Source: an uncultured Prochlorococcus sp.
Lineage (GTDB): Bacteria > Cyanobacteriota > Cyanobacteriia > PCC-6307 > Cyanobiaceae
Length of the DNA stretch: 47,585 bases
Reading direction: 5' to 3'
Assembly (NCBI GenBank): GCA_902595175.1
Contig: CACJPB010000003.1
Span: forward strand, 1 to 47,585
The first letter of the stretch is position 1. Every line of letters starts with the position of its first letter. The notes under the pieces were generated by a model that was not told the origin of the DNA, ran no database searches, and was given only the letters and a program-made list of their open reading frames with translations. Below are positions 28,324-36,732 of this stretch, piece after piece. A program made the position numbers and the translations under genes.

Positions 28324-29553
28324 GTGTCTCATTCTCTATTATTTATATGCAATGGTCATGGAGAAGATGTAATCGCATCGGAGATAATAAAAAGATTACT
28401 AAAAAAAATAAAAAATAAAAAAATTGAAGTTTTGCCATTAGTAGGAAATGGAGATGTATTTAACTCCATAAAATCAAAGAATTTTCGTAAAATAGGATAT
28501 TTAAAAGAGCTACCTAGTGGAGGTTTTAGCAATCAAAGTCTGAAGGGATTCTTGCTTGATTTCTTTGCAGGATTTTTAATCGATAATTTAAGAAATTTTT
28601 TACTTGTAAAACAGAAGTCAAAACATAACTGCAAAATTATCGCAGTGGGCGATTTCTTGCCATTATTCTACGCTTGGAGTTCAGAATGCGACTTTAGTTT
28701 CATTGGAACTCCCAAAAGTGATCATACTTGGAGTAGCGGGCCAGGTTGGGATTTAAGCGATTTTTATCATAAGTTGAAAGGTTCTGAATGGGATCCATGG
28801 GAAATGTTTTTAATGAAATCTCCAAGATGTAAAAATTTAATTATGAGAGATAAAATTACAGCTAATAATTTGTATAAAAAAAATATTGATGCAAAATACT
28901 TGGGTAATCCAATGATGGATTTTGTGAATTTAAGAAACGATAAGATTTCAAATATTATTTCTTTTAAAAGGATTATTTTATTAGTTGGAAGTAGATACCC
29001 TGAAGCTCTTAAAAATCTTGATAATTTTCTAAATTGCTTGCAAGATTTTGATTTATCAAAGGATTTGTTAATACTTTTGCCTTTGAGCATTAATGCAAAT
29101 GTAAGCCAAATTCAAAATTATTTAAATAAATATGGTTTTATAAAACAGAGTAAATCTAAATTACTAATTGAAGAAGATTCAGTATGGAAAAAGAAAGATC
29201 AATATATCGTGATTGGAAAAGGTAAATTCAGTTCTTGGGCCAATATGGCAGAAGTTGGCTTGTCTAATGCAGGAACTGCTACAGAGCAAATTGCTGGCCT
29301 TGGAATTCCATCTCTTTCTCTGCCTGGACCTGGACCACAATTTACAAAATCATTTGCAAAAAGGCAATCAAGATTATTGGGAGGTAGTGTTTTAGTTTGC
29401 AAGAACAAAAAAATTCTTTTAAAACGTTTAAGTTTACTTTTGAAAGGAAAAGTTGATATGTTAGAACAAGCAAAAATTGGAAAAAAAAGAATGGGGGAAT
29501 CCGGAGCAAGTAAGAAAATCGTGGATGCCATAAACCTTAATTTGTTATCTTAG
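28324..29553 (+). CDS. Lipid-A-disaccharide synthase-related protein (LpxB-like)
   Basis: A glycosyltransferase-like protein related to LpxB, with LLFICNGHGEDVIASEI at the N-terminus, a GDFLPLFYAW segment, YLGNPMMDFV near the domain boundary and TEQIAGLGIPSLSLPGPGPQFTK in the C-terminal sugar-nucleotide domain. I place the start at GTG 28324, giving 409 residues. The open frame extends upstream to 28135, but that part is the antisense of tRNA-Cys and is not protein coding. The group is widespread in cyanobacteria and is distinct from true LpxB; its acceptor and donor are unknown. Confidence 0.8.
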   Translation: MSHSLLFICNGHGEDVIASEIIKRLLKKIKNKKIEVLPLVGNGDVFNSIKSKNFRKIGYLKELPSGGFSNQSLKGFLLDFFAGFLIDNLRNFLLVKQKSKHNCKIIAVGDFLPLFYAWSSECDFSFIGTPKSDHTWSSGPGWDLSDFYHKLKGSEWDPWEMFLMKSPRCKNLIMRDKITANNLYKKNIDAKYLGNPMMDFVNLRNDKISNIISFKRIILLVGSRYPEALKNLDNFLNCLQDFDLSKDLLILLPLSINANVSQIQNYLNKYGFIKQSKSKLLIEEDSVWKKKDQYIVIGKGKFSSWANMAEVGLSNAGTATEQIAGLGIPSLSLPGPGPQFTKSFAKRQSRLLGGSVLVCKNKKILLKRLSLLLKGKVDMLEQAKIGKKRMGESGASKKIVDAINLNLLS

Positions 29554-29588
29554 TAAATGGCACTAGCTTATTAATTATTAATTCTTTT

Positions 29589-29855
29589 ATGTATCCAATA
29601 AATGATCGGCAATATCTAAAAATTTGTGCAGAGATTGCAAAACTCATGAGTATAAGCTTATCTTCGGCTAAAAAGAAAGTAGAAATTCAAATTGCAAAAG
29701 AAGGCTCGAAAACTATTCAAGAAAAAATACAAGTTGCGCAAAATGTTTTAAAAATTTGTGAAAAAAATGATGGAGATAAATTAAGTTCTTCAAGAATACT
29801 TGATAAGCTAATGGCAACTCTTGATGGTGAAGATAATTTTTTAACTGAAGATTGA
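29589..29855 (+). CDS. Conserved hypothetical protein, 88 aa
   Basis: A small, soluble, helical protein I do not recognise. It is rich in Lys and Glu, with KICAEIAKLMSISLSSAKKK near the start and a C-terminal acidic end (DGEDNFLTED). No cysteine motif, membrane helix or DNA-binding signature is obvious, although the first 35 residues could form a helix-turn-helix-like pair. It lies 35 bp behind the LpxB-like gene on the same strand and converges with the RNase D gene at a 3 bp gap. Confidence 0.6.
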   Translation: MYPINDRQYLKICAEIAKLMSISLSSAKKKVEIQIAKEGSKTIQEKIQVAQNVLKICEKNDGDKLSSSRILDKLMATLDGEDNFLTED

Positions 29856-29858
29856 TTC

Positions 29859-30494
29859 TTAATGTTCAAATATATTTGAAAATTTTAGTATGTCTAAATC
29901 AGCATGTACAGAAACTGTTTCGAAACATGTTTGAGCTAATTCATATCTATTCTCTCTTTCTAAGATAACTTTTAATTTATGCATAGCTTCAATTAAATAT
30001 CTAACATCATTTGCTGCATAATCTAATTGATCTTTTGTTAAATCTTTGTTGCTACCCCAATCACTACTTTGCGAGCTTTTGTCCAGTTCTATACCTAACA
30101 ATTCATAAATTAAATCCTTTAAGCCGTGTTTGTTTGTATAAGTTCTTGCCAACTTACTAGCAATTTTTGTACAAAAAATATTTTTTGTATTAATTTCAAG
30201 ATTGCATTTTAGAGCTGCTACATCAAATCTCGCGTAATGAAATATTTTAGTAATTTTTTCATCTTCAAGAAGTTTTTTTAAATAAGGTGAAGAAGATGTA
30301 TTAAGTTCGATTTTTATACAGGATGTTCTTTTAAATTCATTACATATTTGAACTAAACAGAGCCTATCTCTTCCATGAATTAAACCCATTGCTTCAGTGT
30401 CAATAGCTAGGTAGGATGATTTTTTATAAAGATTGTATAAATCTACTGTTAAATCGTTATAAAGAAGATCAATATTTTTATTTTCATTAGTCAT
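29859..30494 (-). CDS. Ribonuclease D-like 3'-5' exonuclease
   Basis: A 211-residue DEDDy-type exonuclease domain. All catalytic residues are visible: D32 and E34 in AIDTEAMG, D91 in HYARFDVAAL, and Y159 with D163 in YAANDVRYL. It lacks the HRDC domains of full RNase D, so it is a stand-alone exonuclease domain, as is common in cyanobacteria. The likely role is trimming of tRNA or other small RNA 3' ends. Its upstream region faces the promoter of the next plus-strand gene. Confidence 0.88.
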   Translation of the reverse strand: MTNENKNIDLLYNDLTVDLYNLYKKSSYLAIDTEAMGLIHGRDRLCLVQICNEFKRTSCIKIELNTSSSPYLKKLLEDEKITKIFHYARFDVAALKCNLEINTKNIFCTKIASKLARTYTNKHGLKDLIYELLGIELDKSSQSSDWGSNKDLTKDQLDYAANDVRYLIEAMHKLKVILERENRYELAQTCFETVSVHADLDILKFSNIFEH

Positions 30495-30579
30495 TTTAAT
30501 AAAGTAATCAAATTAATTTAAGATTTAGAATATTACTTAAGATTTTATTTAATTAAAAATTTTTATCTAATAGGAATAT

Positions 30580-30608
30580 TTTACAGAATAATTTTAAAAA
30601 ATTATAAT
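30580..30608 (+). promoter_or_regulatory. Sigma-70 promoter for the CCB2/CCB4-type gene
   Basis: TTTACA at 30580-30585 and TATAAT at 30603-30608 with exactly 17 bp between match the consensus at 11 of 12 positions. Transcription should begin near 30615, leaving a leader of about 43 nt before the ATG at 30658. Read by eye, without transcript data. Confidence 0.6.
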
Positions 30609-30657
30609 AAGATGTAACTTTAATTTTTATTCTCGAGTTACTAGAAAAAATTATTTA

Positions 30658-31215
30658 ATGTCATATTCCTTAAATTCAACATTATTGCTGACAATTCTTT
30701 TGGCCATAGGATTATTTTTTTTTCTTAGGGCTTCTAGTAAAGATAGAACTACAATCGTTGAGATTTCATCTTCTCAGCAGCCAATTAAAGTTTTAGATGG
30801 TTTATGTGAATGGCTTAATTTGAGAGGATGGAAGCAAACAGGAGGAGATTTTGAACAAAGAATTTTAATATTTAAGGGTCAAGTTGTTTCTAGTAAATTT
30901 TTAGCAATTTTTTTAGGTTTTCTTGGCGGTTTTGGTTCTTGTGCTTTGGGATTAGTAATTATTCAAATATATCCTGAATTAGGTTGGTGGCCTATTCTTT
31001 TGGGATTAATTGGTGGCCCTTTGTCTGGAATTGTTTATTTTAAAAAATCAGCAAGAGAGGAGAAATTTGAATTAAAGTTGATCAACAAAAATGAAAATGA
31101 TTTAACTATTATGAGACTTAGAGCCCATAGGGATGAATTAATCTCTTTAGAAAATGAACTAGGAGAAAAACTCCAATTGAAAAGTGACGGTTCTTTATTT
31201 AAAACACCTATTTAG
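30658..31215 (+). CDS. Cofactor assembly of complex C protein, CCB2/CCB4-like
   Basis: A 185-residue membrane protein. It has one N-terminal helix (LLLTILLAIGLFFFLRA), a soluble stretch and then two closely spaced helices at about residues 80-100 and 108-125, followed by a soluble C-terminal domain. The motif FFFLRASSKDRTTIVE and overall plan match my memory of the DUF2930/CCB2-CCB4 family, whose members attach heme c(i) to cytochrome b6 in the b6f complex. That identity comes from motif recall, so it should be confirmed by a profile search. A strong promoter precedes it. Confidence 0.7.
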   Translation: MSYSLNSTLLLTILLAIGLFFFLRASSKDRTTIVEISSSQQPIKVLDGLCEWLNLRGWKQTGGDFEQRILIFKGQVVSSKFLAIFLGFLGGFGSCALGLVIIQIYPELGWWPILLGLIGGPLSGIVYFKKSAREEKFELKLINKNENDLTIMRLRAHRDELISLENELGEKLQLKSDGSLFKTPI

Positions 31216-31243
31216 GATATTTTAAAATTTTATTCGATAATTT

Positions 31244-32272
31244 TTAATCAAAAATATAATTCTCCATACAGAATTTCTCTAACTCTTTATCATTTAACCA
31301 ATCTTGGGGTTTTGTAAAAATTGATGTGAGAAATTCCTCTCGAGAATTTTTTTTAGATTTATACCCATATTCCCATCTAGCTAAAGGCGGCAAAGACATT
31401 AATATAGATTCAGTTCTGCCATTTGTTTGTAGTCCAAAAATCGTCCCTCTATCCCAAACTAAATTGAATTCGACATATCTACCTCTTCGATACAGTTGGA
31501 ATTCTCTTTCTCTTGATGAATATGTTTGAGAAGCTCTTTTTTCAATAATGGGCAAATATGAAGGGAGGAATGCCTGCCCACAGTTTTCCGCTAAAGAAAA
31601 TAAATTTTCCCAATTTAAATTCAATTTGCCAATATTTTGTGAAGCTTTTGAAGCTTCTCCATTTTGATTATTTCCTCTATAGATAATGCCTGAACCATCT
31701 TGATAATCATAAAAAATACCTCCTATGCCTCTTGATTCATTTCTATGCTTCAAGAAGAAATATTCATCACACCATGGTTTGAAAACTTTATGCAAATCTT
31801 GATCAACTTTCTCACAAGCTTTTTTATGCTCATTATGAAAATTCCTTACATCAGAAAGATAAGGATAAAAAGGGGTTAAGTCTGCACCTCCCCCAAACCA
31901 CCAAACAGGACCAGCTTCGAAATATCGATAATTCAAATGAACTGTAGGAATATAGGGATTCTTAGGATGTAAAACCATAGAAGTTCCCGTAGCAAACCAT
32001 TCATGACCTTTTGCTTCGGGCCTTTGAGCGATTATAGATTGAGGTAATTCTCTTCCCTGTACTTCCGAGAAATTTACGCCTGCTTGCTCAAAAATAGAAC
32101 CATTTTTCAATACTCTTGATCTTCCTCCGCCACCTTCGTCTCTTAACCAGGATTCCTCTGTAAATTTCCCTTTGCCATCAATATTTTCAAGTCCTGAACA
32201 AATTTTGTCTTGTAGAGTTAATAAGAGATTTTTAGTTTTCTCTCTCGAGTTTTTAGGAGGTTCTTTCAACAT
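31244..32272 (-). CDS. hemF: Oxygen-dependent coproporphyrinogen III oxidase
   Basis: HemF converts coproporphyrinogen III to protoporphyrinogen IX using O2, feeding chlorophyll, heme and, through ho1 in this window, bilins. The 342-residue protein shows the family signature at [18 protein letters not shown] and the C-terminal block [16 protein letters not shown] followed by [18 protein letters not shown]. Length is normal and no targeting sequence is seen. It is divergent from mrp. Confidence 0.98.
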   Translation of the reverse strand: MLKEPPKNSREKTKNLLLTLQDKICSGLENIDGKGKFTEESWLRDEGGGGRSRVLKNGSIFEQAGVNFSEVQGRELPQSIIAQRPEAKGHEWFATGTSMVLHPKNPYIPTVHLNYRYFEAGPVWWFGGGADLTPFYPYLSDVRNFHNEHKKACEKVDQDLHKVFKPWCDEYFFLKHRNESRGIGGIFYDYQDGSGIIYRGNNQNGEASKASQNIGKLNLNWENLFSLAENCGQAFLPSYLPIIEKRASQTYSSREREFQLYRRGRYVEFNLVWDRGTIFGLQTNGRTESILMSLPPLARWEYGYKSKKNSREEFLTSIFTKPQDWLNDKELEKFCMENYIFD

Positions 32273-32304
32273 GTATTTAGTAAATCTTGAAGAAAAAAAT
32301 TTTT

Positions 32305-32333
32305 TTGGTTAATTATAAGTTTCTCTTTATAAT
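32305..32333 (+). promoter_or_regulatory. Candidate sigma-70 promoter for mrp-rodA-histidine kinase
   Basis: TTGGTT at 32305-32310 and a perfect TATAAT at 32328-32333 are separated by 17 bp. Transcription near 32340 would give a leader of about 90 nt before the mrp ATG, longer than most here. It would drive mrp, rodA and the histidine kinase gene, which are tightly packed. Confidence 0.45.
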
Positions 32334-32431
32334 TTCTCTTAGGGGGTCCTTATTGCCTATTATTTGATAGTTCGACATAGTTCTTAATCTTTTAAACAGT
32401 CGACTACCTTGTCAAAATATTTAAAAATTTA

Positions 32432-33502
32432 ATGACCACAATAGAAGATGCAAATTTTGCTTTACAAAAAGTTCTAGATGCTGGATCAAAGAAAAATGTA
32501 ATTGAATTAGCTTGGATTAAAAATGTAAGAGTAACTATACCGAGAGTAATCGTAACATTATCATTACCATCGTTTGCAAATTCTCAGAGGGATAGAATTG
32601 TACAAGAGGTTAGAGGGTTACTACTAGATTTTGAAGATATTGATGATGTTCAAATAGAGGTAGATAATAATCCTTCCAAAACAGAATCTCAAAATCATAG
32701 TAATGCTCCTGAGTTTCAGAAGATTGATGGGATTCGGCATATCATAGCTGTAAGCAGTGGTAAAGGAGGAGTTGGGAAAAGTACCATTGCAGTTAATCTC
32801 GCTTGTTCTCTAGCCAAATTAGGCTTAAAAACTGGTTTGCTGGATGCCGACATATATGGACCTAATACTCCCTCAATGATGGGAGTTGCCGAACAGAATC
32901 CAAAGGTTACAGAAGGTAGTGGCAGTGATCAAAGGTTAATACCAATAAATAAATATGGAATTTCATTGGTATCAATGGGTTTCCTTATAGAAGAAGGTCA
33001 GCCAGTTATATGGAGAGGACCAATGCTTAATAGTATTATCAGACAATTTTTGTACCAAGTTGAATGGAATAATCTTGATTTTTTGGTTATTGACTTACCT
33101 CCAGGAACAGGAGACGCTCAAATATCCCTTTCTCAGTCTGTGCCTATTTCTGGAGCTATAGTTGTCACCACTCCCCAACAAGTATCTTTGCAAGATGCAA
33201 GGAGGGGATTAGCAATGTTCAAACAACTCGGAGTACCTTTATTGGGAATTGTAGAAAATATGTCAGTATTTATTCCGCCAGATATGCCAGGCAAAAAATA
33301 TGAAATTTTTGGTAAAGGAGGTGGACAAACATTAGCTAACGAAAATGACTTACCATTATTAGCTCAAATTCCTATTGAAATCCCTCTCGTTGATGATAGT
33401 AATAAAGGTGTACCAATCTCAATAAGCCAGCCCAATAAAGAAAGTTCTTTAGTATTTGGTAATTTAGCTCAATTAATTAAGAATCAATTTGTTAAAACTT
33501 AA
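32432..33502 (+). CDS. mrp: Mrp/ApbC-family P-loop ATPase (iron-sulfur cluster carrier-like)
   Basis: A 356-residue protein with an N-terminal DUF59-type domain (residues 1-80) and a MinD-like ATPase domain with the deviant Walker A GKGGVGKS at 110-117, DADIYGPNTPSMMG, and DLPPGTGDAQ. The family carries 4Fe-4S clusters to apoproteins. Here the usual CxxC that bridges the cluster is missing: after NMS (276-278) the sequence reads VFIPPDMPGKKYEIFG, and the protein has only one cysteine (C125). So the ATPase is intact but canonical cluster binding is not possible. Its stop codon is followed at once by the rodA start. Confidence 0.92.
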   Translation: MTTIEDANFALQKVLDAGSKKNVIELAWIKNVRVTIPRVIVTLSLPSFANSQRDRIVQEVRGLLLDFEDIDDVQIEVDNNPSKTESQNHSNAPEFQKIDGIRHIIAVSSGKGGVGKSTIAVNLACSLAKLGLKTGLLDADIYGPNTPSMMGVAEQNPKVTEGSGSDQRLIPINKYGISLVSMGFLIEEGQPVIWRGPMLNSIIRQFLYQVEWNNLDFLVIDLPPGTGDAQISLSQSVPISGAIVVTTPQQVSLQDARRGLAMFKQLGVPLLGIVENMSVFIPPDMPGKKYEIFGKGGGQTLANENDLPLLAQIPIEIPLVDDSNKGVPISISQPNKESSLVFGNLAQLIKNQFVKT

Positions 33503-33505
33503 TTG

Positions 33506-34774
33506 ATGTTTAAGAGAATTTCTTTAGTAAATAACAAAGGGTTTTTACAAAAAAAAGACAATTTTAATAGAGGTTTTTTATTTTCTCCGCTACTTATAAT
33601 TCCCCTATTTTTAGTTATTATTTCAGGTTTTTTGATAAAAAGTATTCAAGGTGAATTATTAGTATCGAACTATTTAAGTCATATCCTAACTGGTTTTTTA
33701 GGTTATTTCTCAGCATTTTTTATTTCTTATATACCGTTGGAGAGAATCAGAAAGTATGTGGTCCCATTTTATTTGTGTACTTTAATATTCTTATCACTAA
33801 TTTATTTTTTTGGAATTTCAGTTTCTGGTGCTCAAAGATGGCTAAGCTTTGGCATCTTTTCTTTTCAGCCTTCAGAGGTAGCTAAACTTAGTACTGTATT
33901 AACTCTTGCTTTAGTACTCGACAAAAAAATAATCCTAACAATAAGAGATTTAGTATTGCCCTTATTAGTAGTAGTTATTCCTTGGTTACTAATTTTCTTT
34001 CAACCGGACTTGGGTACCTCTTTAGTTTTATTTGTTTTGACAGGTGTGATGCTCTATTGGTCACAGATGCCCATAGAGTGGATTCTGATATTAGTGTTTT
34101 TTATTATCACATCTATACTATATCTAACCTTACCAACGCTTCTTATTTTCTGGATTCCAGTTATAGGATATCTTGCTTATAGATCTTCAAAAAAGAAAAT
34201 TATTTTTTCTGCTCTCGCTATTTCGTTTCATTTATTAGTGGCAAAATTGACACCAATTTTGTGGCAATATGGCTTAAAAGAATATCAAAAAGATAGATTA
34301 GTTTTATTTTTAGATCCAAATAGAGATCCATTAGGTGGCGGATATCATTTGATACAGAGTCAAATTGCAATTGGTTCTGGAGGATTATTTGGGACTGGTT
34401 TGCTACAAGGTAAGCTGACTAATTTGCAATTTATACCTGAACAACATACTGATTTTATATTCAGTGCTTTAGGGGAAGAATTAGGTTTTGTGGGGTGCGC
34501 TATAGTTTTATTTTTGTTGTTTTTTTTGATTAAAAAACTTATTTATACTGCAACAATTGCTAGAACTAACTTTGAATCTCTAATTGTTATTGGAATCGCC
34601 TCAACTTTTTTATTTCAAATAATTATTAACTTATTTATGACTATTGGATTAGGACCAGTTACTGGTATTCCCCTTCCTTTTATGAGCTATGGTCGAACTT
34701 CATTGGTGACTAATTTTATATCTATTGGATTTGTTTTATCTATATTGAAACGTTCCAGATCACTAAGAAATTAA
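33506..34774 (+). CDS. rodA: Rod-shape protein RodA (SEDS glycosyltransferase)
   Basis: A polytopic membrane protein of the SEDS family that polymerises peptidoglycan glycan strands for cell elongation with a class B PBP. About ten hydrophobic helices are visible. Signature segments are GAQRWLSFGIFSFQPSE, FLDPNRDPLGGGYHLIQSQ, GGLFGTGLLQG and FIPEQHTDFIF, with GIPLPFMSYGRTS near the end. The ATG at 33506 is preferred to the TTG just before it. RodA rather than FtsW is chosen from the N-terminal length and the FIPEQHTDFIFS form. It overlaps the next gene by one base (TAATG). Confidence 0.92.
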   Translation: MFKRISLVNNKGFLQKKDNFNRGFLFSPLLIIPLFLVIISGFLIKSIQGELLVSNYLSHILTGFLGYFSAFFISYIPLERIRKYVVPFYLCTLIFLSLIYFFGISVSGAQRWLSFGIFSFQPSEVAKLSTVLTLALVLDKKIILTIRDLVLPLLVVVIPWLLIFFQPDLGTSLVLFVLTGVMLYWSQMPIEWILILVFFIITSILYLTLPTLLIFWIPVIGYLAYRSSKKKIIFSALAISFHLLVAKLTPILWQYGLKEYQKDRLVLFLDPNRDPLGGGYHLIQSQIAIGSGGLFGTGLLQGKLTNLQFIPEQHTDFIFSALGEELGFVGCAIVLFLLFFLIKKLIYTATIARTNFESLIVIGIASTFLFQIIINLFMTIGLGPVTGIPLPFMSYGRTSLVTNFISIGFVLSILKRSRSLRN

Positions 34775-36138
34775 TGAAATCAAATATAACCATAAAAAAA
34801 ATTCAAGACTTTTTGATTAAAGGAGTTGAAACTATATATGTGGATGATGATTCATCCAGAAGAATGTGGTGGGCGTCTTTAGAAGTTATTCAAAAAGATT
34901 ACTTATCTCAGAATTATACAAATGGGGGAATTTGGGTTGCCTCACCTTTGCCTGCATTTAATGATAAAAAATTTTTAAATCAATTTTATGGATGGCTTTG
35001 GTCTCCTGAAGGGTTTCCATATTTTCAGAATGAGAATGCAGGTTTTTTGCCAGTCAATAATTCAGACAAGATAAAAAAAGATTTCGATTTAGTTAGTAAT
35101 TATAAAGTCTTAAATCTTAGTAGAGCAGATGGTTATGAACCTTTTTTGATGATAATTACCCCAAATTTTCAATGCATATTATCAATTGCAGGAGAAAAAG
35201 ATAAAAAAATTCTATTAATGAAGTGTGATGAAGAAAGTCTTAAACTTTCAATTGAATTAATGCATGCAAAATTAAACCAAGAAAATTATGAGGAAGGAGT
35301 AAAATTTCGTAATGCAATAAATAATTTAGGTAACCTTAACATCAATAATCAATTTGAAAAATCATTTTGGCCATTATTATCTGCAAAATTAGCAAATATT
35401 GCTCCATATCGTAATATACAGAATTCTGTAAAAAACGATGAAGAAAATGTGCAAATAACTGAAGCAAAATTATTACGTGCAATATCTCATGAAGTAAGGA
35501 CGCCTTTGGCAACAATCAGAACCCTTATAAGTTCTACTTTAAAAAAATATAAGATGGACGAATCAATGAAAAATCGTTTAATTCAGATAGATAATGAATG
35601 TAATGAACAAATTGATAGGTTTGGTTTAATCTTTAATGCAGCAGAATTAGTTAGTAATGAAGTTCCGTCATTAAATAATTTGGCAAAGATTAATTTATCT
35701 GAAATTTTTAAAAAGCTTGCGCCTTTATGGAATAAACAATTAAATCGACGAGGGATTTCTTTAAAAATTGATATCCCCAATCAACTTCCTCAAATTTTGA
35801 GTGATTCTGAAAAATTAGAATTAATGTTAAGTGGATTAATTAATAAAAATACTAGAGGATTAAAAGAAGGTAGTACATTAATTTTAGAATTGAGACCAGC
35901 TGGTCAAAAACTTAAACTTCAACTAAAAGTACAAAAATTAGAAAGTAATCAAAAAGAAATTCAAAAAAAAGATAAAAGTTCTGATATTGGTCCTGTTTTA
36001 AATTGGAACCCTCAAACAGGTAGTTTACAACTTAGTCAAAATGCTACTCAAAAGTTGTTGGCGAGCTTAGGAGGGCATGTCACAGAAAGGCGTGATGCAG
36101 GTTTAACAGTATTTTTTCCGATTTCAGATTCAAAATAA
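34774..36138 (+). CDS. Histidine kinase-like protein with degenerate ATPase domain
   Basis: A 454-residue soluble protein. The N-terminal 200 residues hold a possible GAF-like sensor region (WWASLEVIQKDY, GGIWVASPLPAF). A clear HisKA domain follows, with the phospho-acceptor H239 in AISHEVRTPLATIRT. The C-terminal ATPase part is eroded: the N box appears as GLINKNTRG, the DxGxG G1 box is absent, and only the end resembles the family (LLASLGGHVTERRDAGLTVFFP). It may be phosphorylated by another kinase or may work without ATP hydrolysis. No response regulator lies nearby. It overlaps rodA by one base. Confidence 0.75.
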   Translation: MKSNITIKKIQDFLIKGVETIYVDDDSSRRMWWASLEVIQKDYLSQNYTNGGIWVASPLPAFNDKKFLNQFYGWLWSPEGFPYFQNENAGFLPVNNSDKIKKDFDLVSNYKVLNLSRADGYEPFLMIITPNFQCILSIAGEKDKKILLMKCDEESLKLSIELMHAKLNQENYEEGVKFRNAINNLGNLNINNQFEKSFWPLLSAKLANIAPYRNIQNSVKNDEENVQITEAKLLRAISHEVRTPLATIRTLISSTLKKYKMDESMKNRLIQIDNECNEQIDRFGLIFNAAELVSNEVPSLNNLAKINLSEIFKKLAPLWNKQLNRRGISLKIDIPNQLPQILSDSEKLELMLSGLINKNTRGLKEGSTLILELRPAGQKLKLQLKVQKLESNQKEIQKKDKSSDIGPVLNWNPQTGSLQLSQNATQKLLASLGGHVTERRDAGLTVFFPISDSK

Positions 36139-36192
36139 AATGAGAAACAAGTTTTCCATATATTAAATAATGTAGAAAATTTCTTGTAAATT

Positions 36193-36234
36193 TATAATTT
36201 TGCAAAATATGAATGCTAATTTCTTATAAGAAAT
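36193..36234 (+). promoter_or_regulatory. psaD leader: -10 element and palindrome
   Basis: A consensus TATAAT at 36193-36198 has no clear -35 partner. A 16 bp perfect palindrome, ATTTCTTATAAGAAAT, lies at 36219-36234 and ends 16 bp before the psaD ATG. If transcription starts near 36205, the palindrome is in the leader and could fold as a 6 bp hairpin with loop TATA next to the ribosome-binding region. About two such palindromes would be expected by chance in a window of this size and composition. Confidence 0.4.
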
Positions 36235-36250
36235 AACTCAAAAATCAAGG

Positions 36251-36673
36251 ATGACTGAAACTTTAGTTGGTCAATTTCCAAAGCATATAGGAAGTACCGG
36301 GGGTTTATTAAACTCAGCAGAAACCGAAGAAAAATATGCAATTGTATGGAAAAGTTCCAAGGAACAAGCATTTGAATTGCCCACTGGTGGAGCAGCTATT
36401 ATGCATGAAGGTGATAATCTGATGTACTTTGCAAGAAAAGAACAATGCCTTGCATTAGGGACACAATTAAGAGCCTTTAAACCAAGAATTGAAGATTTTA
36501 AAATTTACCGAATTTTCCCAGGTGGCGACATTGAATTTTTACACCCAAAAGATGGTGTTTTCTCTGAAAAAGTAAATGAAGGCAGAGAGAAAGTTGGTCA
36601 TAATCCAAGAAGAATAGGAGAGAATCCTAATCCAGCTGGTTTGAAATTTACAACTAAGAATACTTTTGATTAA
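36251..36673 (+). CDS. psaD: Photosystem I reaction centre subunit II (PsaD)
   Basis: PsaD is the extrinsic subunit on the stromal side of photosystem I that holds PsaC in place and docks ferredoxin. The 140-residue basic protein has the conserved segments [38 protein letters not shown] and [19 protein letters not shown], and ends with the typical basic tail. Full length. The upstream gene ends 112 bp away, and a separate promoter for trpE follows, so it is probably monocistronic. Confidence 0.98.
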   Translation: MTETLVGQFPKHIGSTGGLLNSAETEEKYAIVWKSSKEQAFELPTGGAAIMHEGDNLMYFARKEQCLALGTQLRAFKPRIEDFKIYRIFPGGDIEFLHPKDGVFSEKVNEGREKVGHNPRRIGENPNPAGLKFTTKNTFD

Positions 36674-36684
36674 CTTCCTTAAAG

Positions 36685-36713
36685 TTGATATAAAAGAAGA
36701 AAATAATTATAAT
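36685..36713 (+). promoter_or_regulatory. Sigma-70 promoter for trpE-gshA
   Basis: TTGATA at 36685-36690 and TATAAT at 36708-36713 with a 17 bp spacer match the consensus at 11 of 12 positions. Transcription should begin near 36720, only about 13 nt before the trpE ATG, so the leader is too short for a trp attenuator. The promoter begins 11 bp after the psaD stop codon. Confidence 0.6.
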
Positions 36714-36732
36714 TTGGGTTGACATTATTAAT

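Noticed and set aside
36719-36724. TTGACA as a -35 box for trpE
   Set aside because: It is only 8 bp before the trpE ATG, with no space for a -10. The TTGATA-17-TATAAT pair just upstream is much better.
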